This document shows, one piece after another, positions 12,171-24,900 of a DNA stretch of 64,000 nt; the stretch's first letter is position 1; every line of letters begins with the position of its first letter. Under the pieces are notes generated by a model. It was not told the DNA's origin. It saw only the letters and a list, made by a program, of their open reading frames with translations, and did no database searches. This DNA is from Lagopus muta (taxonomy: Eukaryota; Chordata; Aves; Galliformes; Phasianidae): NCBI RefSeq assembly GCF_023343835.1, contig NC_064437.1:50108972-50172971 (forward strand). The letters run 5' to 3'. Position numbers and translations under genes: made by a program.

Positions 12171-15100
12171 CTTAGCCTGTTGTTTTTATGGCTCTGGAGA
12201 CAATTAAGCATAGGGATAGCTTGCTTAGGAGAGTCAGAATTCTCATCAGAGCTTTTTTTAAGAAATAAAAAAATCTGTCAGGAATAAGACAAGTAGAACT
12301 CCTGCAGTGGGACAGACTGACTGATTTCTGTGTGCTGAATGTAGTTCTATGATTCAATTACTGGTAGAAATAGATCTTTACATGTAGCTATCAACCTGGT
12401 TGTTTAATAAGAGTAAAGCAATTTTTGGATTGCATAAAGACATTTTTCTTCTTTCTGTAAGTTACAGTGAAATAAGATTTTCCTAGTAACAGTAGTAAAT
12501 AATTTATTTTTTCCTCATATCAGAGTAGTGCAGTTTCTTATTTCTTCAAATGTTCAGCCCTAAATTTTATAGTCTAATCAGAAGTAATACAGGCAGTCAC
12601 AATTTTCTGTGAAGAAAAATCTCTAATGGTTCATTCTGCTCACATTTTGGTGGAAATCGTTCTGAGTTCATCACATTGATACACTAAAGAAATGAATGGA
12701 TGCAGCTCATTATAGATAGAAAACTGTAGGCAAGATTAACATAAGATATATTTAATAACATGGGGATATACCCTCATTCTTCTTTCTTTCAGCATCATGC
12801 CATATGCATAGTGCTGCTGATCTGTGGGTGTTGTGCCTTAAACAGCTAGTCTCCCAGCTGAGGGTCAGCGTCTTAGCAGCTGCTCCACGCATGTAGCTAC
12901 AGGCGTGGTGCTGGTGGTCAGAAGCAGCAGAACAAGAGGATGCAAAAAGTCTGATTGCAACAAGTTTGATAGCCATTAAACCCTTTTCTTGTCTTTGTTC
13001 TTAGTGATGCTAAATGGTATGAGACAAAAGCCAGAAGGTGAGCTAGAAACAGTCAGAATTCATCTCTTTCAGTGTTTTTACTATGTGGGAAAGCTAGCAT
13101 CCCCAGTGATTATTACACTGTACTTCACATTCAAAACAACTTGTACTAAGAGTCTAATTTGAGACAGATTACTTTATGTATTCAGAACTGTTGTTAGCAA
13201 GGTATGAAAATGTAGAGCTCAGTTGCAATGTAGAAGTTAAGAAGAACTGAAACACTGTAAAGGGCGTTTTTGGGGTCCAAGGAAGTACTGGGGTGATGTG
13301 TACATGAACACCATTGGAGAAGGAAAGAAACAGGTTCTTCTACATTTAAAAATGGGCAGTCTATTTGGGTACTAGGTGCATATGCTGAAATGAAAAAATT
13401 TTCTGCAATTATGAGCAGATTGACAGTAACATGAAGATCATTTTCTACTGATAGTACTGATAGTCAGAGTTCTAATGCTGGCAGGGACTCGTGTAGAGAT
13501 CTGTGAAGAGCAGGCCAGGAAAAATTGCTTTTCCTGGATCTGATTCCTGTAGCCAAGCAAGCAGTGTGATTTATTTCCAATAATTAATGTATTCAATGAT
13601 TCAGTTTTCTCCAGTGACTCTAGAATGTGTTCATTTCTTTTAAAATTAGTTTATTAGTCTTTTCCAACATCAATTTTGTTATTAGTTTTTAATATATACT
13701 CTGTATGATATTACTAAGTATGAACTTTCAAGAATCATGAATGGTTGGCCTAGAATTGGAAATGCTGAAACATTTTTTTCATTTCGGCACATCTTTATAT
13801 CCTTGTTGTCACCAGTTTAAAAAGAAGATTTAAAAGCAGTCGATTGGCCTTTAAATGCCTTCAGAGATCCCACATAATTACACAGATGCCAAGCTCTACC
13901 CACAGGCAATCTGCGAAATTTCCTAGTGCTCATAAATTCTGTTCATCTAGACGAAAAAAGAAAATTATCATCTTTGTTAATGAATCTGATTTTAAAATGA
14001 CCTGAGTATGGTGATAAGTCATTTAAACTTCCTTTTTTTGTTGATCTTTAGAATAATAAAATTTATGAAATATTTAATTTCTCAAATTAAAAACATCTGT
14101 TAATGTAATTTATTAACTTGACCAAGAGTGGAAGTCAATGTTATTTTATAGATGTCTTTTTATCAGTTGAGAAGGATTTCTTTGGCAATGAGGAAGGTAG
14201 TAAAGATACATTATGACAAATGACTTCATTAGCTTTGTGCAGAACAGATGGGCTTTTCTGTTACAGGAATATCAGGAGCGAATGTCGGGAAACGTTCTGT
14301 AGGAATGCTTGTTCTAAATTTCCTACTCCTTGTTTTCTGTTGATCTCATCATGCTTTGTAAGATGCATGGGTCAGGTGTTGTCACATTTAGTATTATTTT
14401 TAGAAGTCTCTTTTAACCTGAGCTGCCCCTCATAGTAAGCAGAATTTAAAGGATGCAAGATAACTTATGGCTGGCTGGTAAAGAGGTTGAGCTCTATCCT
14501 CATTCAGGAATGCAAAAAGAAAGAGAGAAGGTATTTGATGCAGTATATCATAGGTTCAGAAAAAGGCTTCTTCAGCAGCATAAATACAGAAGTACATGAA
14601 CTTGTGAACATTCAAAAACACTAAATATTCAGTATCATGTGTATGGAATGATAGGCTCCATCTGAGAGACTTGTAGCCAAATTTTGGAATGTATGCTTAT
14701 TTTAAGGTATGAACTGGACATACATACTAAAAAGCTGTGTGCTGTAGACACTTACAGCAGTACTAGGATGAATGTTTTCTATTTATTTATTTCATAATTA
14801 AATAGAAGCATCTGAGGACTACAGATTGCCTGTTGTACTTCAAGTTCTGGGTTGATTTTTTTCAAACACTGTGCTTTATGAAAATTAATATAAATAAATA
14901 AACCAAGAAAAACTATACACAAAACAGATCTGAAAATATCTCCAAAACCAATATCAAGGTAAAAATGCAGACAACCATTGACAAAAAAAAAATAAAATGC
15001 AGAACAGATAGCAACTGGAGAAAGAACCTGATTCTCCAAGTTATTGGCTAGCGTGTTAGTAATTAAACTTCTAATCTGGATTGAACCTGAGCTGCCTACT

Positions 15101-15813
15101 CACTTTTCTAGGAAGAAAACTTTCCGAGTTTTTACATTGTCATTGGTTTGACTAAGCAGAAGCTTGCTGCTTCTCCTACATGTCACTGCTGAAGAGTGCA
15201 AATCTCTGGCTACTGGTCTCAACCACTTTGCTAACAGTAGCCATGTGACCAAACTACAATTTGCTCCACATACCGAAAAGAATAAATTCTAATCATCATT
15301 TGAACCATTTGGAAGATCCAAATCATAAATATGTTGTCATAAGCTATAACTACCATTATGTAAAACTGATAAAAAACGGGAAGGAAAAGTCATACTGAAG
15401 AACGCTGTCAACTTTAAACATGGATAAAAGAGATCACGCAAAGAGGAGTTGGGAAGATACTGATTATTTATAACAACTTCAGGTTTAGATACAGTATGTT
15501 CTATAAATAAGAGAACAGGAAGAGAAAATAGCTGCCAATGTTTGCTCAAAGAAAAATGAGAGCTTCGAGTTCTTGAAAGAGATGATGTAGCTATTATGTT
15601 TTGTAATAAATGTGCCGCAGGAAAAGATTTTTCAAGCCCTTCACTACTTCTTAAAATCCTGTCATTATAATTTTTAAATGTTCTTTTTTATCTACTTCCT
15701 CACCCTGTGATTCATTCTGTCAGCGTATATTTATTTGTGAGATAAAAAGACCTGAGAATTACATATGAAAGATAACACTCAGTGACCCCTGGCTTATCCT
15801 TTCTTTTGTAATC

Positions 15814-15837
15814 TTTTTTTTTTTTTTTTTTTTTTTT
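15814..15837 (-). repeat. T24 homopolymer tract
   Basis: Twenty-four T residues, read as a poly(A) tract on the minus strand. No retroposed gene body was recognised to its right, although plus-strand frames of 103 and 89 codons begin just after it (15,857-16,199). Confidence 0.85.
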
Positions 15838-18800
15838 ACAACAGCTAGGCTTCCCGTTGACCTCAGGCTCTCCAACAGGCAGAGGTTCAGATTGCTCAAC
15901 GTGTTCTTGTCTGGCTGATTCTCAAGAGCGTGTTAAGACTCAGATTATTCACAGGCTGTTTAAGTATTTGCATCCTGGAAAAAGTCAGTCGTCTTTGTGC
16001 TTTGTGGGCGGTTGGTTGGTTTTGTGTGAGTCTGCAAGAATGTTTGCCTTTTCCTTCTTCATATGTAGAATATCTTTTCAGCTTAACTTTGCCATATGTT
16101 CAAGGGCCACAGCAAGACTCTGTTTTTCTTATTCACCTGAAATTGCTCTATTCCGATGTTTGCATTAGTTTAAGTGAGTTTGCTCCTTTCTTTCACTAGA
16201 GCAACTAGAATCACCAAAAGCAGATCATTTTACCAGAATATCTGTTGGTTAAATGAACCAGGGCTAAACTGCATAGGTTGCTCACTCAAGGTGTGCTGGG
16301 AAAGACCACTCACTAATTTGCATGGTTTGAGGGCTAACGTAAGGAAACTAACAGAACCTTTGAGTTTGAGCAAGTTTGAAAAACAGAAAATCTTAGAATA
16401 CACAAAGAATTATGTGATTTAGAATTAGACGTGGGTGTTGATGGTCTGTAATGTTGTTACAGGTCAACATCTCTGCAGTTGTCTCCCAGCTGGAATGACT
16501 GCTTGAGCCTATACTTTTAAATAGTTCTCTAAAGTCAGCTTAAAATAATATTTTTGCCATTTTTTACGTATGTTTATGGTTTCCTCTATTGCTTCTGCCC
16601 ACAAGAATGTCTGATTATCAGTGTTCACTGAAATCTCTATAGGAATGCAATTGCAGCTAGCATTCCTCTGTGACTGAGCTCACTGGCTTGATTACTGTCT
16701 TCAGCTCCCAATTGTAAATCTTGTAACAAGAAAGCTGAACAAAAGAATTGAGAAAAATATCAGGGTCAGATCCATCAGTCTCTCCCCAGGAGTGCAAGAT
16801 TGACAGGAAAATAATGCCTCATGTCTGAGTTCTGAAATACCAGCCTTCCCACTTAGTAGAGTTCACATTTACAGGGATTGCCTATTGAAGCATCCCATTC
16901 TCTGTGCTGGCTCTCAAATAAATGCAGCTTTATCTCATCTGTTCACTTAGTATTTTAGAAAGTGAATTTCTGAATATTAGGGAAAATCAATACATTATCT
17001 TTTATTTGACAGTTTAGTATTTTGTAGAAGACATTCTGTTTCATGGAAAGCTGGCCTGAGTTGTCAATGAGTTACTATTTAACACCTCAGAGCTTCTCTG
17101 AAGGAAACTTTTCAAGTACACGGTTTTGATCTATCAACAGTGCTGTTTCACCTATAAAATCCCTCTCTGCTTCCTGAATCAAATTGCCAGTCATTGAAAT
17201 TTTTACTTGATTTCTGAAATGTTTTAAGTGGATAGTATGGCTTTTAACTTCTTCAAATCTCCTTCTCTGCCCTTCTCAGAAAATGCCTTAACAGTCATAG
17301 GCAGAATTGGGCTTCTCTCAAAGTAGTTTGGGAGTAGCATCTCCCTTCCTATCTCCTTACTGCAAAATCCATTAGTGTGGCATTTAGAACATTTAAAATA
17401 GGTGTAGAAAAAAGAAGTTCAAGTTTTAAATAAATCTAAAAAAATTCAACTCCCATCTTTCATCATATACAGAGATCGTGCTAACATACCAGGCCATGTA
17501 CCAGAATAAGGGTGGGAGCATTTCCCTTCCTCACTCTGCTGTTCAGAAAATAGTTCAGTGCCCTGGGAGTTCAGTCAAGTCAGATCATGACATTACAGAT
17601 GAGTAGTTTTGTGTATTTATTAGGAGAGAACAGTCTGTGGTTCAAGTTTCTTCTCTGAATATTCTTTAGAAATCGAGTGAATCATCCTATGAAAGAAACC
17701 AGAAATGAGTGCTCTAACTAGTAGGTCCATGCTTGCGATCTTCTTCTGGTTCAATAGATCTACATTTCCAGAACTGGAAAGCAGTTCAACAGAGTAAGAT
17801 GAACAAGTTAAAACTCTTTGCACACTGAATTAAAATTCCTCTCAAGAATAGTTTGCCTTTTATGAAGACAAACTTGAACTGGAAATACGCTGCTTATAAG
17901 TTAATAAGAGTAGTAAAGAAAGGTGCTTCTGATGTTTGAACTCTGCTTTTACTCACAGGTTTTCATTTTGCAGTTTTGTAAGCTCAGGAAGTTACTTTAT
18001 TACTGATGGTTTGATGATTGTTTCTGAGAACATTTATCTTGAAAGTCTGTTTTATTTTCTTTTTCAGTGTCACTTCATTAAATTCTACAGGTCAGCCTTT
18101 AAATAAGTTTCTTTATTGTCTTGTGTGGGAATTTCTGTGTTTTGCAGACTGATATTTATAGACATTTCTCCTACTTGCTCAAAGATGCCTTTGGAGACAT
18201 TCTGGGGTGCTGCCAAGTTGTTAGAGCTTTGTTTTGCTAAACCTTTACTTAATAACTGTATCTTTCCAATGTTGATCTAACAAGCGGTCAGAATATCTGA
18301 TATTTAAAAAAAAAAAAAGTTATTTGTTTTAATGATGATTAATTTTTCTTCCAAGCAACTTGTCTGATAGCCTTCTCTGCAACCATTAAGAATAGGATCT
18401 TCTACTAGGATTCACAGCATAGTCTGTGTTCACGTTCTGCAAAAGTAGGGAGAGTTTATTAAACATGCCTTAAATTTGTTGCCTGAATATTCTTGAAGCT
18501 TCTAATTCCTATTCTGTTCCATTAATATTTTATCTTGATAATGTGTGTTACTTTTGCTTGTCCTGGGGCTCAAGTTGAAGTCCTATCACCTAGGCAAAGC
18601 ACTCCAGGGATGACTCAGGCAGAAATCTTTACAAAGTCAGACTAATTGCAGAATGATAATTTAATGAAGCTCCATTTATTCACTTGGAATAATTCCCAGA
18701 TAATAAAATAGAATAAAATGGGTCATTTTGTTAAGATAATTTCCTTTTGCAGAGTATAAAAAATGAACGTAGCTGCTTATTGCTGGAGTATATATAATAT

Positions 18801-21344
18801 AAAAGCATAGGTCACTCTGAATGTTGTAAATGAGTTCTGCTTTGAGAGATCAGTGATCTACAGGCAACATGAAAACCAATCTTTCTATGAAGGCCATTGT
18901 TCTGTAAGATGAGTGACTCACTGTGTAAATTGCATGTGCAAATTAGATGGGGCTCACAATATGTATATACAGTAACTGTGGATCATATAGAAGACTTTAT
19001 TTTATACTTGAGTACAACTCAGAAATGCAAAAGTAAAATAAATTGCTCAGTTGCAGCCTTGTCATACTAAATTTGATTGCTATTGTTAATAATTCATTCT
19101 GCTTAGTGATATTTATTCAAATAATAGTAGGATTTAGATTTAAACATACTCAAAAGGACTATACTTGCTGAATTTCCCAAAAAAAAAGGGGTGAAATGAA
19201 GTTTAAAAGACTTGGTTCCTCTCAGGTTCAACATTCCCCAGTTAATACACACACAGCGAGAGCTGGTGGCAACCTCCCTTAACCAGCCACCTTTCATACT
19301 CTATGTTCTGGAGAAGCAATAAAAAACAAACAACAGCTCCTTTGCTGTGGGTTCTTATGTCACATGCAGGGTGCATCCAGAGAGGGGAGAGCTCTGTGTA
19401 GTACTGAACATATCTTTTACTGTATTTTTTTTTAGCTACTTTTCTTTCACAAGTGCTTGGAAACATGAAGGCTCCTCTGATTCTGCATATAAAGTGTGCT
19501 GAGGGTTCAATTTTACCTTTCTTGTGGCATGAGTTTTTCTGTGTCCCATGTAGATGACAAATGCTAACCTGGGAATTCCCAGGAAATGTCTTACTTCCCT
19601 GACCACGTGCATAGAAGCACAAAGAGCTTGGCATGCTCTTTAGAGAAGAGCAAAAGCACCCAGTTATGTTACTCAGGAGGTATCACCACAACATTTCTGA
19701 ATTCAAAAGTTTGAAGAAGTAGAAACGATCTTAAAGAATCACGGACAACAGCTCTTATTCCTTCCTATTAAGCTTTGCATGTATCGTGTTCTTGCATTTA
19801 GATTATGGAAAGGAGCTTTGTGATGCACAGAGCAGAGCTTTTGGTGCTGTGGTTGATGGAGAGGCTGCTGGTTTTGCACTGACCTGGCTGGAAGATGTGC
19901 TAGCAAACCATGTGCTTCTGCCTTCCTGTCTGTCTTCTGCTGTGCTGTGGGGATCTTAGGGCATCAGGGTGTTAGGCCTTTGTTCAGAAAGGGCTCCTGG
20001 GTAAAAGGTGTAAAGAGAAAATCTTTGCATTTTTTGTTGCTTTGTAAAGTGTGTGATTGTTTTTCTTTTCTTTTATCTCTGATCTGCACTTCTTTCTCAT
20101 ATCGAATAAGCAATAAGCACAAAGTTAATTACTCTTGACTTTGTAACTTCTCCCATGAGTCACTCTCTCTATTTTATTGCAGTTCTTTTCCAAGAGTATA
20201 ATTATTATGCAACTTTTTTTTTCCTAGCTGGGTTTTCTTTGCATGTTTCATCATAGTTTTGCAGTTTAGCTTTAATACGTGAAACAAACACATTCTAAGC
20301 ATTTTGTCAAAGTCTGAGGTGAGTACCTGAGAAATCCTTAACATTTAGTTCCAACTGCCTACATAGATCTATAGTAGAGTGCAGCCAGACAATTCCCTGC
20401 CACCAGCTTTTCCAACCACTTAAAATTTCACTGAGCTGAGTAGGACAGAACCGGTATTCACTGTATCTCTACTTTCCTGGTTGCTTTATCTGTACCGGTA
20501 GAAAGATGAGTTGAGAAGTGTTCCCCTATTTGCAATGTCAAGCCTGTAGCATGTTACATCCTTGCAGCCTTACTAGTGTAGCTTTATCAGGCAGAAGTCA
20601 GCAATATTTTCTGCCCTAGAAGACAAGAGCTTACCTATGGTAAGCATGCTACAAAAGGTCAGACTGTGCCTAGAAGAGCATTCCAATCAAAAAATCCAGG
20701 ACAGTCTTAAATGAAACCTGGTAGTCTTCTGAAAGCTCTGACAGCATCAGAAAGCAACAGTTTGACTGTTTCCATCTGTACTTATTTGTTGCTGGATTCC
20801 TTTTATAGATGCGCCTCGTACAGATTATGTATGAAATGCCATTTTCCTGCTTTTGTTGTAGGTGCAGTGGGCTCCATGGTAAAGGGCTCTTCAGGGAATT
20901 TCATGGTCCAGTGGGCAAGCCTATTCTGACAGAGCTGTTAATCCTGATAACAGCAGCAGAAGACACATATCAAAACTTAACAATTAACTATACATACATT
21001 GAAAGGAGATACTGAAGTTCTAAAACAATCTGTGGTGGGGAACAGGAAGGGCAGCTGCTGTTGGTATATCTGCTGTGCTTTCTCCAGAGCTGGAGGTTGT
21101 TAGTGATATGCTGATGTCATTTCCTGCACCTTGGGAGCTCATGAAATAATTAAAGTGAGTTCCATATGGTGAAAAAGAAGCTATCACTGAATTTTCCTCG
21201 TGGAAGGGCAATGTAGTTGCTTGACTGCCACTGTCAGGATGGGCTATTTGCTGTGAAGATGAGCACTCTTTCCTATTTCTCCTCCTATGAATTTGTTTAA
21301 AATATTTTTGGGCTGTTTACAGACAGAAATCCACAATTTTTTGT
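15838..21344. other. Gene-poor DNA, nothing identified
   Basis: No recognised gene, RNA or repeat family. Overlapping short frames occur on both strands (the longest is 130 codons at 19,242-19,634 minus) without conserved motifs, consistent splice phases or codon bias. Confidence 0.45.
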
Positions 21345-21910
21345 TGTGGTTCAACCCAGCAGTAGCTCAGCACCATACAGTAGTTTGCTCCCTCTCCCAG
21401 GGGGGTGGAAGAGAGAATTGGAGAAAAAATGAACCAGTAGAACTCATGGATTGAAATAAAAACTACTTTTAGTAAGACAGAGGAAGAGGAAAAAAGGATC
21501 ATAGTAATGATAAGTATATGCATACATATACAAAGCTAGTGATGCACAAGCAATTGCTCATCACCGACTGACTGATATCAGCCCAGCCCATCCCCACATA
21601 GTGGCTGCCCACCCAGCCAATTCCTTTTGTATTTCAGGTTTTTCCACTGTCATATCGTTTGGAATGTATCTTCAGCCAATTTAGGCCAGCTGTCCTGATT
21701 CTGTCCCCTGCCAGCTCCTTGTGCCCCTCCAGTCCTCTCACTGGCAGGACAGTACGAGAAGCTGAAATGCCTTGGCTCTGTGCACTGCTGCTCAGCAACA
21801 ACTGAAACATTAGTGTGCTGTTAAGTGTTTTTTCTCCTAAAGCTAAAATATAGCATCATACTAAATGGTACGAAAGAAAAATCAGATCTCTCACAGCTGA
21901 TGTGAAGACA
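21345..21910 (-). mobile_element. LTR of an avian ERVL-like endogenous retrovirus
   Basis: A 566-bp element whose plus-strand ends are TGTGGTTCAACCCAGC and AGCTGATGTGAAGACA, giving TG...CA termini. Internal landmarks match the widespread avian LTR family: CAGTAGCTCAGCACCATACA, a TAGTGATGCACAAGCAATTG block followed by CTCATCACCGACTGACTGAT, CAGCTGTCCTGATTCTGTCC, and TGCTGCTCAGCAACAACTGA. From the family's usual orientation, where the TATA box and ATTAAA polyadenylation signal read toward the AACCACA end, this copy lies on the minus strand. No matching target-site duplication is left (TTTGT against CCTTT) and the TATA region is degraded, so it is old. No internal retroviral genes adjoin it, so it is a solo LTR. 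The family name is from memory (TguLTR5-like or its galliform counterpart). Confidence 0.75.
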
Positions 21911-24900
21911 CCTTTATGTCCTGTCAGCATCACATCTACTGCAGGCATGCCATATTTTTCCAACTTGTTGGTATTCTGGTGCTGTCAATCAAAACTGGCC
22001 TGCCACCATAAATCTCCAGTACACTGCAGGAGAATTGTAAGTAAGAATTAAGTTTTAGTAAGCCTGATAAAATTTTTGTTCTGTGCAACTTTAACTTTGT
22101 TAGACTAAACTTTGTATTTCGAATGTATGTTCTAATCAAATGTTGGAAAAAGGAACTTAAAGTCTGCTGTGGAAGGGAACTATGCACTGAGCTGAATAAC
22201 AATGAGAGGAGATAAACATTAAAGTAGGTTCTTCAGTTAGCAATGCTTCCTATTAGTGAATGCTAATGTGTCTCTTCAGACACTAGCAGCCACGGTTGCA
22301 TTTATATGCAATTTTTGGCAAAGCACACATGGAAGTGGTGGTTACATTTCTAATGGCAGGTGGGACAGTGATGCTTCTTTCTCCTTTGCTTTCTATAGAA
22401 TGTTGAGTGTTTTCTTTTGTGGAGATTATAAAGTAAGACCTGTGCTCCCTAATGCATCCCAGCTGCTCTCTCAGAAGACAGCTGCCCTTTCTGCTCAACT
22501 AATGTTGTGAGGACCATTAGTTCATGTAAGGCTGTTGTTAATTCAGATCTTCCTGATTTGGGGTTATGCAGGATGAGAAAAAACTCTAAGGTATAAACAG
22601 TGTGGTTCTGCTCCTGCAAATACTGGGAGGAGGCAACCATCTGACCAGAAATACTGATCACTCATTTTTACAGGATTAGATGTGTTTATAGTATAATACT
22701 GTACTGACTGTACTTAACTATAATACATTGCAAATGCTGTAGTTTTATCCATTGTATTCCCAATAAAAAGAATCCTGTATATCATCATTTGTTTTCCTAC
22801 AGACGTTGGTTACGAATTAGTTACAAGAGGAACATCGATATATTTCTGGGAACACACACAGTTTCTTGAATACATGAGACTTTTCCAACAGAACTGATCG
22901 ACAGTGGGTGAAACATAATGCTCAGGAGTCAAGAAAATAAAACATCTCAGTGCATTCACTGAGAATTTTTTTGTGGTTCTGCTCTAAGCTGCTCCTTGCA
23001 TTCCCGTGGTAGATCACTGTAACAACCCCATCTTCTAGCTAAGTAGTGAATTATATATCTCATTTCCACAAGGTTTGTAGGTGAACGAAGTGTGAGAGGC
23101 TGTCTGGATGTTTTTGAGGTAGTTCTTCATGGGCAGAAAACCATCAGGAGAAAACTTCAGAAACTTCACTTACGAGAGAAGCCTGAGGGTGAAGCTGACG
23201 GGTGGTCAAGAAAGACAAATGATTCTGACATAAGGTGCTCAATTACTGCTTGTATAGACTAAACTCTAACAGGATTTAATGGGTGAAGAGAAGACTTGTA
23301 AAATGGCAACCAGCACTAGGAGGAAATGGAGTGTGGAAGATCAGGATTCTAGGGTCATTGTTTTAAATAGAGGGAAAATATGACTAGACTTGAGGTTTTA
23401 AAAGATGAAATTGCACCAGCTTAAGCGTAATATGCCTTCGAGGTGCAGATGGAATGGCAGAAAGAATAGTGAAGTCATTAGAGATATCTAAGGATAAAAA
23501 ATAGTAAAATCTGGAAAAAGTCTCAAAGTGCAGAGGGGTAGTTGAAATTTTTAATTAAGTGGAGAGTAATTTAGAAATTCTAGGACAATTATAATCAAAG
23601 ATTTGTGACAGCAGATTTTTTCTCATCTATAGTGGTGCAGTTGGGTCACAAAATTCCTGAAGCTGATCCTCCATGAAAAATAGTCTCATTATGGAGAATA
23701 ATTTTATCTGTCAGCAATTGTGACAAATATAAATGAAATTATTTCAAAGATCTAAAGGCTGTTTGAAGAGATCATATCATTAAGACTGTTGTGAGAAGAG
23801 CTGTCAGAATCTGTGCTGTATAAAAACAAAATACAGCTTATCTGAAGTACTTCATCAGGTTATTTAATTTAAATGCACACAAGCTGATTTTAAATGTATC
23901 TAAAGGTGCAGTGTATTTGGGAATGGGATTATAACATTGCATCACATTATCACCTTGGTTAGAAATTATTTCTCTACAGAAAAGCTTTCCTAGGACAAAG
24001 CAAAAATCAGCTTCTCAGTTGCAGTTATCTCATCCTGACAGCCAGCACTGTCAGTGCAAAGTAAGTTGTGTTACTTGATTAACAAAGCATGGTGAACTAC
24101 TGAGAGTGCTGTACACAGAGATACGGATCATAAGAGAAGCAGCGGGACCCATTCTGCTCCTGTTGGCATCCAGATAGTTTAACACCTTTCAGGTCGTTAG
24201 AGCTTGACTAATGAAAGATGATAATCTGTTATGTTTTATTTTACAGTAAGACTCAAAGAGTACAGAGAATTATGTACTTACGCTATTTATTGTGTTTTTT
24301 GTGGCCAATATCCAACTTTCTTTCCCCAGCAAAGAAAGTTCCTTCATTCCTAAGGAACTCATATCATTTCATGTGCTTAACTTGATGGTTGCTCCTGGCT
24401 AAATGACATGCAGGCTGCTGCAAAAAGGCAAAACTGATTTGGTATTCCTACTAAATTTAAAATGGCATGATGACTTAGAGGTAATTTTCTCTTCTGGAGA
24501 AGAAAATTTAAATTTGTGTGGCATGTAAGAGAAATTATCTAGGAAAGTACCTGAATGGTGTTCATTCTTGCTGAAAACAAATGGAATACCTGGGCTACCT
24601 TGGAGTCTGTGATGAGATAGGGGAGCATCTTTGCAAGTCAGCTGAATGTGGCAGGATGGAGAGAAGGAAGAGGAGGAGAAGATTTTAGATGCCATCTGAA
24701 TATAAAAAAACTCTTTCTTAATGTCTTCATCTGTCTTTGTGAATTCCTGTAGCAGTGTTGTCTTTTAGGAATGCTGTTACTACTTTTATATGCTTTTTAT
24801 TTTAATTTGGTTTGACTTACATTATATGGAGATAGTCAGCTTTTGATATGTGGAAAAACCTATAGTCACAGACTCTTAAACTGTTTGTATTTTATGTTTT

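Larger units (their letters stand above)
10578..15813. other. Gene-poor DNA, nothing identified
   Basis: No recognisable gene or interspersed repeat. An A12 run followed by an ATA repeat lies at 11,372-11,403 and a 12-bp inverted repeat at 12,118-12,170. Open frames up to 123 codons (10,470-10,841 minus, which partly overlaps the CR1) show no family match. The segment 13,560-14,110 is AT-rich, unique-looking and contains AATTAATG-like motifs. Confidence 0.45.
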